Assembly: GCF_964340395.1 (NCBI RefSeq) | Contig: NC_135549.1 | Span: 30,228,832 to 30,292,831, forward strand | Source of the DNA: Glandiceps talaboti | Lineage: Eukaryota; Hemichordata; Enteropneusta; Spengelidae | DNA length: 64,000 nucleotides | Direction: 5' to 3' | Shown here: positions 43,431-54,627 of the stretch, piece after piece | How positions within the stretch are numbered: the first letter of the stretch is position 1 | Layout: the number at the start of each line of letters is the position of its first letter | The notes under the pieces: model-generated | What the model was told of the DNA's origin: nothing | What the model saw: the letters and a program-made list of their open reading frames with translations, nothing else | The model's database searches: none | Translations under genes and position numbers: made by a program

Positions 43431-44881
43431 ATTTCTTGGCTATGCCTTTACGACTCAGACAATGTAACTAGATTGCTTTGCTTGTTGGGTTGACAGATGT
43501 GTACGTCATGTTAACATTACCCTCCAATGATTTTATTTTATCCTCCGACTCTCTTGAATATTTCTATCTGTGGTGTTGTGTCTGTGAAGATTTGTACCGT
43601 TCCTTAAAATGTCACTTTAAGTGATTGGTCAGAGACTTGTATTCATTTTTCTTTTTCGTGGCATTTTAAATCGTATTCAGATTCAACTTCTTCTCAAAAT
43701 GAGGTCGACATTTATTTTAACATCTTCATCTTCTCCAACAGACTTATCTTTGTTTTCTACATATGTGCTTAATATCATTTGTGAAAACTCTTCACCACAT
43801 ACAAACAAAACCAATTTTTTATTTTGAAATTAAATTTTCTCATAACATTTTTTCAAAAGTAATAGGTAACATTCTCTAGTAGTTAATAAATTGGAAATTA
43901 GTCAAGTATGAATTGAATCAAATTTTGAGGGAGCTAAGTTGGGGTGGGTACAATTGCTGGAGATTTTGGACTAAAGAATGCAGTTGCTTTCTGGTGCTAT
44001 TTTAACATGTAAAGGTTTGCCCCTTGCATCTATAGAAATTTTTGAAATTCAAGGACACAAACTAAAAGTGCTATATCTGGTGTTATTAGCTCTACTGATA
44101 AGGTTCAGTAGTGCTATAGGTATGCTGTGGTGTCTGTCCAAGTGTGTAAGATTCCATTGCAATCTACATGTACACACTAGTGCCGACATTTGGTCAATCA
44201 TTTACATACATTTGAAAACACATATTTAGTTGTTAGCATTGTGCATTGTGTGTTAATGCAATAATTTTTGTTGTCAGATTTTTCTTTTGCCATTGTTGAC
44301 CAATATCACTTGTGGTAAGGGTGCGCTTTGGACAAGAACGACCATAATCTCTCAATCAAGGTCTTCTTTCTCAAATTCTTTGCTGTGTTTTAACGGCCAT
44401 ATAGGAAATAAGGAGAACATTTTCAAGATCAATTTAATAAACTGAGGTATTCTTACTGTTATGTTTATTGAATCAACAACATGGGATTGAACATTTCCAA
44501 TAAAATTTGTACTCAAAAATGGTATACATGAAAGTGTACCTGGTTCATCATTTTTTGCTACCCTGCAAATTCAATGAGCCCCCCCCCCCCCTTGAATTAG
44601 ATATCTACAATATATCTGTAATAAATAAACATAAACAATGTTTTTTTTTTTTCTTTCTGTTTTATTAAAAGGACAGGCCCACTGGCTTACCCTGTTAAAA
44701 AAGAATAAAAAAGTATACATTCTCTCTCTTTTCCTTACAGATTGTAGAAATAAAGAAAATCTCATGAGAAGGAAATTTACAGGGATTCACAAGACTAGTG
44801 ATAAATATTTAAATAGGTAAATAAATAATGTATATTTATATATTGAACTCAAAATCAAAGTCATTCATCTTAATAATGGCT
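43431..44881. other. No gene; repeat family 1 stub at 44086-44150
   Basis: AT-rich sequence. At 44086 a short stub of family 1 is present (GATAAGGTTCAGTAGTGCTA then GTGTCTGTCC) but ends within 70 bases. C-run of 12 at 44579. Confidence 0.55.
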
Positions 44882-46141
44882 TCATTTTGTGCACATTTTC
44901 AAAAAGAAAAAAAAATCGTCGGTGTATTTATATCTTTCATAATCAAATTTAATTTTTTCCTTTAATTTATACTTGAAATAATAAATCAAATTAATTCTTC
45001 GTTCACTTTTCTTGTATACTAATCTGCTATTAATTACATATCTTGCTAGTGAAAGTAATAGATTAATGAGGACTTGTTGATATCTATCTGTCTTGTCAGT
45101 GTAATGAAATAACATCTTCAGTAAGATTTTTTCTCTTATTGGAAGATTATGTATATTCAAAATATTAAAAATAAGGCTGAATACAAAATTCCATAAAGGT
45201 TGAATTGATTGACAGGAAACAAATAAATGATAAGTATCTTCTGTAAAGGAAGTACAAAACTGACATGTTGGACTAGTAACTAAGTTAATTTTATGTAAAA
45301 GTTTATTGGTGAAAATAGCATTATGGGAAATTAAGTAATCTAAGTCAGCTAAATGATTATCTTTTGTAGGTGCATAAAGGGCCAAGTAGATTTAAAATCA
45401 ATATTTGGGAGTTTCCCACACCAATAAAATTCGCCCACAGGCACTGTCACTCTACTTTTCCTAGCCAAAGCTGTAAAATCTTTGACTTTTAACATACATA
45501 GGGGAATACATCTTTTTTTTCATCTAAAATAAAAATATTTACATTTCTATCAACTTTATCACTTTCAATGAATTGATTACTTAAGATTTTTTTCCATTTT
45601 TGAGGGATGGTTTGAAGAATATGTGAATACATGTTGTGAATGGTACAAATCGAAATAGTATGATCAGCTTCAGAAATTAAATCAACAATAGCATTTGGTG
45701 GGAAAAAACCTGGGATAACTTCATAAAGTAAATCTTTAATATGAACAAGGTCAGCTCGATGAAAGGAATTAGATGGCCATGACTATCAACAATAAAAGGG
45801 TTATGCAAAGGGGGCTCTTTTAATATTTCATCATAGGTTACTGGTTCAGCTCTGATGGGCATTATGACATTGGTCCAAGCTTTGAAAAGTTCTTTATAGA
45901 AAGGAGGTAATTGTTGAAGAGCATGAAAGTTAATCAATGTACGAAATATATCAGTCCCAAGGTGTAGATTAAGATATTTCTTGCAGTTGTACTCAAGAAA
46001 GAGTTTAAATTTGTGGTTGTAATTTTTGTTGAAGTATTTGGAGAGCCATTTAATAATAAACAATGAGTAAATAGAACAAATATGCCAAAATGGTGCTAGG
46101 AGAGGCCACGTTTGAGGTCTCAAAAGAGTTTTCTCTCTCAT
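44882..46141 (-). pseudogene. L1/Tx1-type LINE, C-terminal half of ORF2
   Basis: The minus strand from 46141 reads RPQTWPLLAPFWHICSIYSL, then FRTLINFHALQQLPPFYKEL, FKAWTNV and PVTYDEILKEPPLHNPFIVD. After a frameshift near 45680 it resumes from 45385 with DYLISHNAIFTNKLLHKINL, SPTCQFCTSFTEDTYHLFVS and LWNFVFSLI. The 'LP.FY.E.F.AW', 'EPL..N' and 'C.FC...E.T..HLF..C' blocks are those that follow the RT domain in L1/Tx1-like ORF2 proteins; the last is the Cys-His C-terminal motif. Endonuclease and RT core are absent, so this is a truncated, broken copy. It belongs to a different LINE class from the two CR1-like ones near 13-15 kb. Confidence 0.85.
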
Positions 46142-47123
46142 TATTTATGAGGGGATGTCTCCTCCCATGAAACAGTTCACTGCAGAGGCAGATTTTTCAG
46201 CAATATTATTTAATTTTTCTGCAGCTACAACAATTTTCTGCACCAGTGAGTATCTTATATGAAATTGATCCTTCTAAATTTACAATGGTTTAAAGTTGGT
46301 AACAGTAACAAGATTTATGGAGTAGCATATTACCTTGGGTGTTACAAACACTATACACAATTGTTAAGTAGTTGTAACAATTTATTTTAATTTGAGTTCG
46401 GGCAGGGGGTACTCAACTTTGTTAGTAAGACAGGGAGGCAGCTCTAATTTTCACAATCATTACTCTGACACCCCCCCCCCCCTTTATATGTGATAACAAG
46501 TACCATTGAATGCATGTTATTCAAACCATTTTACTACATTGGGAAGGTAATTGCCCAAACACAGCAACTTGGAATAACTCGCCTGTCCCCAGCTAAATAA
46601 AATAAAATAAAACTTGGCAAGAAAGTTGTCAGTACTGAAAAAGTAAAATAAACCACACTTTGGAGTGTAAATATAGAAAATAGATAGGTAGATTAATGTA
46701 CAATGACTCACATATAAGAATCATTGTACATCATGACATATCCTGCAATTCCATCTTTCCCAAATATTTTCTACATTCACCATCATAGGACCCCTTCAAC
46801 ACTGCTCATTTTACAGTTTATGATCATTGTACCAACAGTGACATTAGACAAAATTGTACTTTATAATAAAAAAATAAAATGAATTGTATACAAAATGAAT
46901 CAATGATATTTGAAAAAACAAAACACACCAGAGAACTGTTACCGTGCCTAAATAAATAAGTTATTCATTCCAGAAATGGCATACATATTGCTCATACATG
47001 GGGGATTCAACTGTGTTACACTCTGCTCTATCTATCATGGTACTTTCCCTTAATTTCTTGGCGACTATACTTCAGATCTAGCTTTCTGTTCTTTCCACAA
47101 ATCCTTATAATGTTTTTTGTCTT
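46142..47123. other. No gene recognised
   Basis: AT-rich sequence with a C-run at 46471. Presumably it includes 5' flank of the LINE and 3' flank of the transposase-like gene. Confidence 0.55.
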
Positions 47124-49745
47124 CTAAGCTAAGACTTTCCATGATTGAAACAATTCCTTGAAAATTCTATGGGAATCTTTGAAGGACAGTTTACCTTTAT
47201 GGGTTTGCATTATTTCTGTTCTTTTCCTCATGGCATAAAAGTGAGCTGGGTTTCGAGGAACTCGTGGAATATGCACAACTGTAGAGATATTTTCTCGTTG
47301 TTTACACTTCTTGCTTTTAGTTATCATTTTTTTATAAACTAACCTAAAATGTTGATCATGAAGCGACACTGGAGCAGGAGTTATCTTTGTGAACCCACTG
47401 AAATTGATCAAATAGTCATTGAATGCCAATTTCTGACCTGCACGAACACAGTCGGGAATATAAGAAACATCAATGACCTTGTGTTGACTATGTATTGCTG
47501 TCGGAACTACATCAATAAATTTCATCATATATGGGGTCAGTTCTTTATATCCATACCGAAAAACAAATAATTGATAGAACGTTTCGGCCAAAACTAGATA
47601 CCTTTTTTTATCTATATCACTATAGCCAAATTTGTAATCTTGAGGCCTTTTTGAACCCTTGGGTCTCCCATCAATCAATAATGGTTTAGGTTCTGTACTG
47701 ACTATTTGGTGCATTTCATTAAAACTGTTCCAGATCATTTTTACCCATTCAAATTCTGAAATTTCATCACCAAGACCAATAAAGTCTTTAAACATGAGTT
47801 GACACTTTACGTGCTAAGACCTTATTCCTATCAAGGACACCATTAAGTGGATGTGGATATAAGGATTCTTGCATGGGAGGAGGGGGACTTAATATCACTT
47901 TTGCATGATCAGAATTTAGGGTGATTGGTTCTAATTCACCTTTTCCATTGAACACTAACCTAAAATTCCCATGGTGAACACCTCTTTTACTGATATTATG
48001 TTCTAAAGTTACAACTCTATCCTTTATAACTTGACCTGCATTTAATCCATTTTGTTCAAATTTATTTGCATCAGACAAAATATTTTTAACTTCCAGTGTG
48101 AGAAGTTTCTCAGCACATCTAGCTAAGCCATGTAGGAGGCACATGACTGTCCTTGATATTGGTATATCTGGAAGAAGTGATGAAGGATGTTTTCTATTTA
48201 CGGATTGAACAAGTTTTGTTCTGAAACCTGTGGTTGGGCAGGTCAATTTTCTTAATTCTTTATCACATTCTATATAGATATTCCACCCCGTATCAGTAGT
48301 TGGCCCTAATCCGCTATTACTGAGAACAGCTTCTAAAAACATCTCGTCCCAGGCTAAATATGCATAATCGCCTCTACCATTGACCCTTTTAATGAAACTG
48401 TTAAGTGGGGCAGTACCATTTATATTTTCTTCTAAATTATCTGTGGAATCACGCTCATAGAAAATATAAAGGGGCCAAACATCATCGGTGCTTTGATAAC
48501 TAACATTATTCAAAATGAGAGCATCATTGATGCAATTTATAGCTAGATAAGTACTCATACGCCCCCCAATTTCTCTGCCGCCTCCATAGACCTTCCAGTG
48601 GAGTTGTTGACCTTCTTCAAAAAAGTTGTATTTAAACATTAAAACCTCAACTAATCGAACGGGATCGACACACCAGCCAGTAGATGTTCTTTTTGGCAAA
48701 AGAACAGCATTGAAATCACTTCTACACTTCTTTTTGAACTTCCTAATTTTTAAAGAACTTGGAATGGCTTGAGGCAACAATTTCCTAAGGTGATCTGTCA
48801 ATCTTTTCCCTGACCTGTTCTCTTCCAAAAATACACAGTCAGCTTGTGACAAAGTGCACGAACTAGATGAATCAACAGTAGAGACCAATTTCATCATGTC
48901 ATGCTTACTAAAAGAGCCTGAGAAACTATGCTCCTCCTTTGCTAATTTCCTTGGGCCTACAGAGCTGTTTTTGGTCAATAATGCCAATGTTTCGATCAGC
49001 TGACTTTTACTCCTTGCAAGATGGTCTTTAGAAAACTGAACTAAAATTTTTGAAAGTTCATCTGCTTCTTTTGAGAATCTGTTTTGTGAATAATTCAGTT
49101 TACGCTTTAATCTACGTTTTTTGGGTGAATACATTTTTGTGGTGGAAGTTATGGTTATAGCTGAAGTTGCTTCAATACCTTTCCTTTTAGGAGTTGCAAG
49201 GTGGCCTCTACTGGCAATGTTTGGCAAAAGCTCCTTCTAAAGAACAAGAAGCAAGTCCTCTAGAAATTTAACCTTTTTAATTGAATCACCCCCCCCCCCC
49301 CCCTTAAATTTTCGCAAAACAAACTCTAATGCAAGTATCCTAATGTACTGTTTGGAGTGGAGCTCAATGAAATTACCACCAGTGAACTGACTTTGAAACA
49401 AAAGCCTCTTGATGTATCTATAACCTTCTTTTTTGACATGTTTTCCAAGACCTGCTGAATCAAATGCAACTCTGGCATCCAAAAACATTTCATTATCACT
49501 ACACATATCATCTATTTCATTGCCACCTACATTTTGTGTATATCAATGAGACCACTGCTTGATTTGTTAGGAGTTTCTTTATCTTTACAGCTTTTAGTTT
49601 TCTCAGGATCTAACAAGAGATTCTTCTTTTTTTGGCAATTTCCAGCTTTTGAATGACTCAGTATTGCGTTAAGTGCAAATTTTTCAACCTCATCTCTTTC
49701 TCTAGTACCATTGACAGAATCCGCTGATTCGTCATTGTCAGGCAA
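47124..49745 (-). pseudogene. Large transposase-like protein, superfamily unassigned
   Basis: Four minus-strand frames read as one gene. From 49745 there is a Lys/Ser-rich start. From 49506 comes FDSAGLGKHVKKEGYRYIKR then SQFTGGNFIELHSKQYIRI, ending in a poly-Gly run caused by a C-tract. From 49227, 479 codons run with a basic segment (SPKKRRLKRKLNYSQ), a coiled part, and a core with LVEVLMFKYNFFEEGQQLHW, KVYGGGREIGGRMSTYLAIN, DVWPLYIFYERDSTDNLEEN and MCLLHGLARCAEKLLTLEV. From 47795, 223 codons in another frame include LVLAETFYQLFVFRYGYKEL and TPYMMKFIDVVP. The layout (a GDG-like block, here GGG, a late CLLH block, a C-terminal helical part with 'Y....TPYMM') suggests a DDE transposase. No family name is secure. 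The last two frames overlap by 8 bases (ATGTTTAA). Confidence 0.55.
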
Positions 49746-49815
49746 CAGTATATCAGTAGGGACTGATATTCAAGACGACAGGCAACAGTATATCAGTAGG
49801 GTATGATATTGGAGA
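49739..49815. repeat. 40-bp direct duplication
   Basis: CAGGCAACAGTATATCAGTA plus GGG occurs at 49740 and 49780, next to the N-terminal end of the transposase-like gene. Confidence 0.9.
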
Positions 49816-49984
49816 TAATAATGGAGCAAATATATTGCTTCGTGTGGGAATGGTGATTCTGAGCAGTTCGCTATATGATTGCTGAATCAGAATGATGACT
49901 GTGCAATAGAGCGACGGCTTTTTAAGCACATGGAATATGTCACCCTCTGTAGTTAGCCATTAAAATATTATCACTCGGTGAAAC

Positions 49985-50470
49985 TCATCCAATATGACTG
50001 CCTGGCAGCCATTTTGTTCGTGAATTTTCCATGTCGATCCAAAGCCATAACTCAAGACATGCTTGAACAGATCTCATTTAAAGTTGGTATTAGGACAGTA
50101 TTCTATGACATACATATGCATATCCATTTTCGTCGTAATACAATCCAATATGGCTGCCTGGCAGCGATTTTGTTGGCACAGTTTTCATATCCAAAGCCAT
50201 AACTCAGACATGCTTAAACAGGTCCCCCCCCCCCCATACCCGACTCATCCTTTATTGTTGAATGGTTTATTCCATCACGTCATCTTGAAGAGTAGGCACT
50301 TTTCATGTCCAATGAGCAGACACAACATATCTAAGTTTGTTTTATTTAGGTTCACAAGTGTTGTTGCGTGATCAGAGTAGTGATATCAAGAAAATGACAA
50401 AATAAACTGCGAGTTCCTTATAACCCAATCATAGCGGGGACCATGTCATTCTCAATGACTTGTCTTAACA
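49985..50470 (+). repeat. Dispersed repeat family 3, compound copy
   Basis: ATATGACTGCCTGGCAGCCA…, GCCATAACTCAAGACATGCT and TCTCATTTAAAGTTGGTATT are partly duplicated at 50150-50220. Then come TAAACTGCGAGTTCCTTATA and ATAGCGGGGACCATGTCATT, ending TCTCAATGACTTGT at about 50463. A C-run at 50224 lies inside. Confidence 0.75.
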
Positions 50471-50734
50471 GGACTAAACCTGTATGACGTGTTAACTTCC
50501 ATAGAATTACACAGACTTTTGTACAAAGCACAGAACAGCTGCTATTTGATGAGGCTATTGTAACTTCTTGTGTCATCAAGTTGCAAGTTGATGTAGATGT
50601 TCGAAAGATTTTGATGACTGGACCTTTGACTGTGTGGAGCTCATCACCACTTAACCAGTTGTCTTAGTTTTGATTGAAAGTGTACAGTATTTGTAGTGGT
50701 GGCTATAATGGAAGTCCAGTTTTGCGCCTTGACC

Positions 50735-51370
50735 CTTACTAAAAGGTCCTATAGGAATCCTAGGAATAAATCCTACAGGATTCCTACAGGAATTTCTATG
50801 GGATTCCTAGGGTGTTTTGGCCCCTTGTCCTATAGGATTCCTATGGGAATTTCTATGGGATTTCTATAGAAATTTCTATGCAGGGATTCCATATTGGATT
50901 GTATTACGACTCTTCAGGAATCCCATAGATATCCAATAGGATTCCTAAAACAGCCCATAGAAATCCAAAAGGATTCCTATAGTAATCCCTTACAATCCTA
51001 AAGTATTCCTATGGGAATTTCTATGGGATTCCTAGGGTGTTTTCATTCCTTTTCTATGGGATTCCTTTAGGAATCCCTAATGAATCCAATAGGATTCCCA
51101 TAGGAATCCCTTACAATCGTAAAGGATTACTATGGGAATTTCTATGGGATTCCTAGGGGAATTCCATACAAATCCAATAGGATTCCTATGGGAATCCCTA
51201 GTAAATCCAATAGGATTCCTATGGGAATTCCATACAAATCCAATTATAGGATTTTCTTTGGAAAACCCTGAGGGATGTCTTTAAGAATCTATTAGGGTAA
51301 TATTAGAATCCCTGCATGATTGTTAAAAGGAAAACCTATAGGATATCTATGCAAAATCCATTAGAACATA
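50735..51370. repeat. Degenerate array of GGATTCCTATGGGAAT-type words
   Basis: Some 40 overlapping versions of GGATTCCTA, CCTATAGGA, TATGGGAATT and AATCCAATAGG occur in both orientations over about 630 bases. The longer phrase CTATGGGATTCCTAGGGTGT occurs at 50796 and 51023. It looks like a tandem array that has lost strict periodicity; no coding potential. Confidence 0.85.
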
Positions 51371-51489
51371 AACCACACATAAAGACCACCACACTAAACA
51401 CCATTCAACATAAAAAAAAAAAACTAAACTAGATAAACAACAGGTTTTTTTAAATAGTCATTTTAATTAAGTTAAAAAGAAGAAATCTG

Positions 51490-52022
51490 TTACACACATA
51501 TTTAAAATAAACCCTAACTGTCAAAGTTGGTTAATTATGCAAATGAGCAATTAATTAAAATCAAAACTTCCAGATATCACTCATTACTATCACATATTTG
51601 TATGGTTAACATCTGTAGTAAGTCTCGTTAAATTTGACTGATTTGTTCTTGAGTTATAGTCAATTTTCACAAAAGTTAATTAAATATGCAAATGAGCAGT
51701 TAATTAAGACATGTAAATGACTCTCAGTGTCTCTATATCTTTCCTATATATATATATATATATATATATAGCAAGTTTTATTAAATTTGATGCAGCCACT
51801 CTAAATTTACAGCCATGTATGTGAAATCATTAATTATGCAACTTACTGTTAATTATGCAAACCACACCCACCAAAAACTAATCAGCACTAAGTCACAACC
51901 TGGCAATACCACACAGTAAATTTCAGATTATTTGCTTCCTACTTTTTGAGATATCGTTGGAACAAATATCTGGACAGACAGACAACACTATGACATTAGC
52001 TCCCAAATGGGAGCTAAAAAAA
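51490..52022 (-). repeat. Hairpin-headed repeat family 2
   Basis: Contains several TTAATTATGCAAATGAGCA phrases, a (TA)n run at 51748-51771, TACTTTTTGAGATATCGTTG, GGACAGACAGACA and a terminal perfect hairpin TTAGCTCCCA-A-TGGGAGCTAA at 51996-52016 followed by A-run. Read on the minus strand it begins with TTTTTTTAGC-hairpin then TGTCTGTCTG, the same architecture as family 1. Confidence 0.75.
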
Positions 52023-53051
52023 ACTCTACAGTGAATCTTCTTTTGATCTGTTTTTTAATTTTTGTAGCTTTTGCTCTGACAAACCACAAATAAAACGACG
52101 AGGTGTCGCATAATGAATACGGGCTACGCCACTGATGAGTGAACAGACGACAAGACAATGGAACAATTTACTGTAAACTAACAACTGTAAACTAACGGAG
52201 AGAGATAACAAAAATGAAAGAAGTATAGCCCACATATGAAAGGTGTTTTCTTCTACATTCTCTCTAATATCACACTAATATCATTTAACCATGTTAACCA
52301 CCTGTTCAACAAAAAACATTAACCAGTATTATAACACAAATGTGCACTTTTATCTGCAGTACTGGTTACACAAAACATAGTGTACATGTTTATGAATGTG
52401 ATCACAGACAATAAACACAATGATCGCATGAACAGATAAATGTACGTATAATAGATCCAAATGTTAACAATTTGAAGAGAAAAGCCGATGTTGGCAACAT
52501 ATTCAAGCAATGGGGGGGGGGGGGGGGGGGGCATAAATCATGCTTTTGAAATGAATGGCCATATGCATTAAAATGATCAGTGAGAGATCAATCAACTGGC
52601 ATGGAAACAACGGCTTTCAACATCTTTCAGGCTAATTTAAACTTAAGCCTATGTGTAAATTAAGTGGCTTATCCACGCGCAACATAAAATATTCTTACCT
52701 CAATTGACAGCAATTTTGCAACAACTTCTTGAAAGTAATCTGTAACCAAATGGTAACATGATATTAACAAAATGTATCAAATGTATTACCTACAAGAATT
52801 TCCTTGGACATACTGCCCACTGTACTTTCATCAGTTATCCAACGGGTAAAGTACAACTAACCAATTTTGTTTGCATGCTTTCCCCAGTATCTTCATGATC
52901 AGAGTAAAAACCCACCGATTTTTCATGCGAGTACATTAATGCAAACAGACTAGAACAATTTAATTTTGTTATCTATGAATATCTGTTTATAAAATAAACA
53001 AAACTATATAGCACCATTTTATACACAGAAGTGACAGAGCCATGATAGATC
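52023..53051. other. No clear gene; G-run and small exon-like segments
   Basis: A G-run of about 19 lies at 52513. Segment 52699-52739 looks like a short exon (separate entry). A phrase at 52870-52905 (IMKILGKACKQN on the minus strand, followed by GTTAGT) resembles the small exons at 37207 and 40619. Confidence 0.45.
52699..52739 (-). CDS. Candidate 41-bp exon
   Basis: Minus-strand acceptor TTTGGTTACAG, 41 bases reading YFQEVVAKLLSIE, donor GTAAGAATAT. Splice signals are good but the segment is too short to exclude chance. Confidence 0.25.
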
Positions 53052-54190
53052 TTTTTATTTCAACATGTATGTAGATGCCTACAGTCAGTGGTCACATTAT
53101 TGTATAGTAGTTATTCTTGCAAGTTTTACCCTCTTTCTCTGTCCTGATTTTTTGGCTGTCTTTGGTACTGTTAGCTTTCCATCTGTTGAGGTCACTGTTT
53201 TCTCCATTGCTGGAATACCTTTCAAAAATTTCTGGTACAGTCTTTGTTTCTCTTCCGCTTTCCGGGTCAAATGTACTTGACAATGTTTAACTTTAAATTT
53301 CGCCCTCCATGGTGCCAGTTCATAGTTCCCCATGCCATCCAAGGCCGTCTCATGTCTGCCTGCAGAAGTTTGACAATTCGGTGCAATTGATCGATCAAAT
53401 CTGACATCTTAAGGGATTTTCAATTGGTTGATAATTTAATAATATTCATACTTTCACAGGAATTGTTTTTCCAGTCTATTGGAATCCATTTGTTTGATTG
53501 TGTTGGTCACAGTAAAAATGTCTGAAGTTTATCGACAATTTTGTGGAAATGTGGCATTAAGCCAGGTAGTGATGCAGTGTACTTGTCAGTAAGCTCCATA
53601 AACATCAATTCAAAGTCTTCCTAATTGCTAGATGATGCCAGTCCTGTCTTTCGAAAAAAGATCATGTATTACTCCTTTTTGCTGCTTTTCATTAGCACCC
53701 ACTTTTTTTAGAAACACCTACACGCATTGTCGTGTAAATGTCTGTCAGTACTTGAACAGAAGATGGAAAACATTGTTTTACTGCCTTGGTTAGTGCTGCC
53801 TCCTCATCTGACCCTACTACAGTCTGTGTACCATCAACATCTTCTGACGATTCACCTTGTAAATGTGATAGAAATCTGTGATATGTTGTATACAAACCAT
53901 CCCAATGTAAATATATTATCCCTACCATTACAGGTGAACACTGTGCTTTCCTGTTGCGTAGTATGGTCCTAAGTTGATTGTTCGGCATATGCCAAGAACA
54001 CTTGGATGTTGTGCTGCTGTATTACGAAACTGCTGAATATCTCTTAAATGTTCCTTCAGGTAGAGTGTGACTGATGCTGGCTTCACCTTTGTCTGTATTA
54101 CTTCTTGTATGAATGGGTCATTTATTGGAGAGAGTATGGTCTGTATATGTTGTCAGTAATGTTCTTTTTCTCGAATACCACATAACTGGC
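53052..54190 (-). pseudogene. Mutator-like (MULE) transposase, copy 1
   Basis: From about 54150 the minus strand reads SPINDPFIQEVIQTKVKPAS and LYLKEHLRDIQQFRNTA, a lead-in region. From 53988 comes VMVGIIYLHWDGLYTTYHRF with VGSDEEAALTKAVKQCFPSS, the MULE-domain 'GSDEE.AL..A....FP' block. After stops it continues LMFMELTDKYTASLPGLMPH, then NNSCESMNIIKLSTNWKS with the 'NN..ESMN' motif, MSDLIDQLHRIVKLLQADMR, GMGNYELAPWRAKFKVKHCQ and a basic tail ending at 53097. In-frame stops and frame changes make it dead. The last ~300 bases are repeated at 63702-64000. Confidence 0.8.
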
Positions 54191-54339
54191 AACGTACAGT
54201 CTCCCAGCTGGTAGTCTTAGAGGAATCCGGAGAGGAAGGACAGGGTTCAGGGAGGGGAAGTACATGTACAGGGAAAAGAAGGAACAAAGAAAGGTGACGA
54301 AGAGAAACAAAAGGAACGGCAAAGCCACAAGAGAGGTTT

Positions 54340-54425
54340 GGTAACGAACTAACGGCTAAAATCCACAGAATAGCTATGCGTGGCCCTACACTGAGCGAAA
54401 ACTGTAAACTTGGCACCTTACATGA
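54340..54425 (+). repeat. 68-bp segment duplicated at 59432-59500
   Basis: GGCTAAAATCCACAGAATAG through AACTTGGCACCTTA is identical in both places. The flanks differ. Confidence 0.9.
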
Positions 54426-54615
54426 CATGTACATGTTTATTATTTCCAGGTCGAAAGCTAAGAAAGTGGACAAAAAGAGTATGCTCTCAAAAAATCAAAG
54501 GAAGCGACGAATATTTACATATTGTGCCAAATTTCAAGCAAAAATGCCATTTTCAGAGGTTTTGTGAATTTAAAGAGAAATAAAACGTTGCGAACAAGAT
54601 TCGTAACGTACATAC

Positions 54616-54627
54616 CTTGTCAGCCAT
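54616..54627 (-). CDS. Candidate first coding exon (MADK)
   Basis: On the minus strand the sequence before the ATG is GC-richer (CTTCCCCTTCGAATTCAAC). The ATG at 54627 gives MADK and then GTATGTACG, a good donor. Very short first coding exons of this kind are common in animals. No second exon can be assigned with confidence. Confidence 0.25.

Noticed and set aside
47124-49745. RAG1/Transib-like recombinase
   Set aside because: General layout invites comparison, but none of the diagnostic RAG1 core motifs could be matched. Left as unassigned transposase-like.
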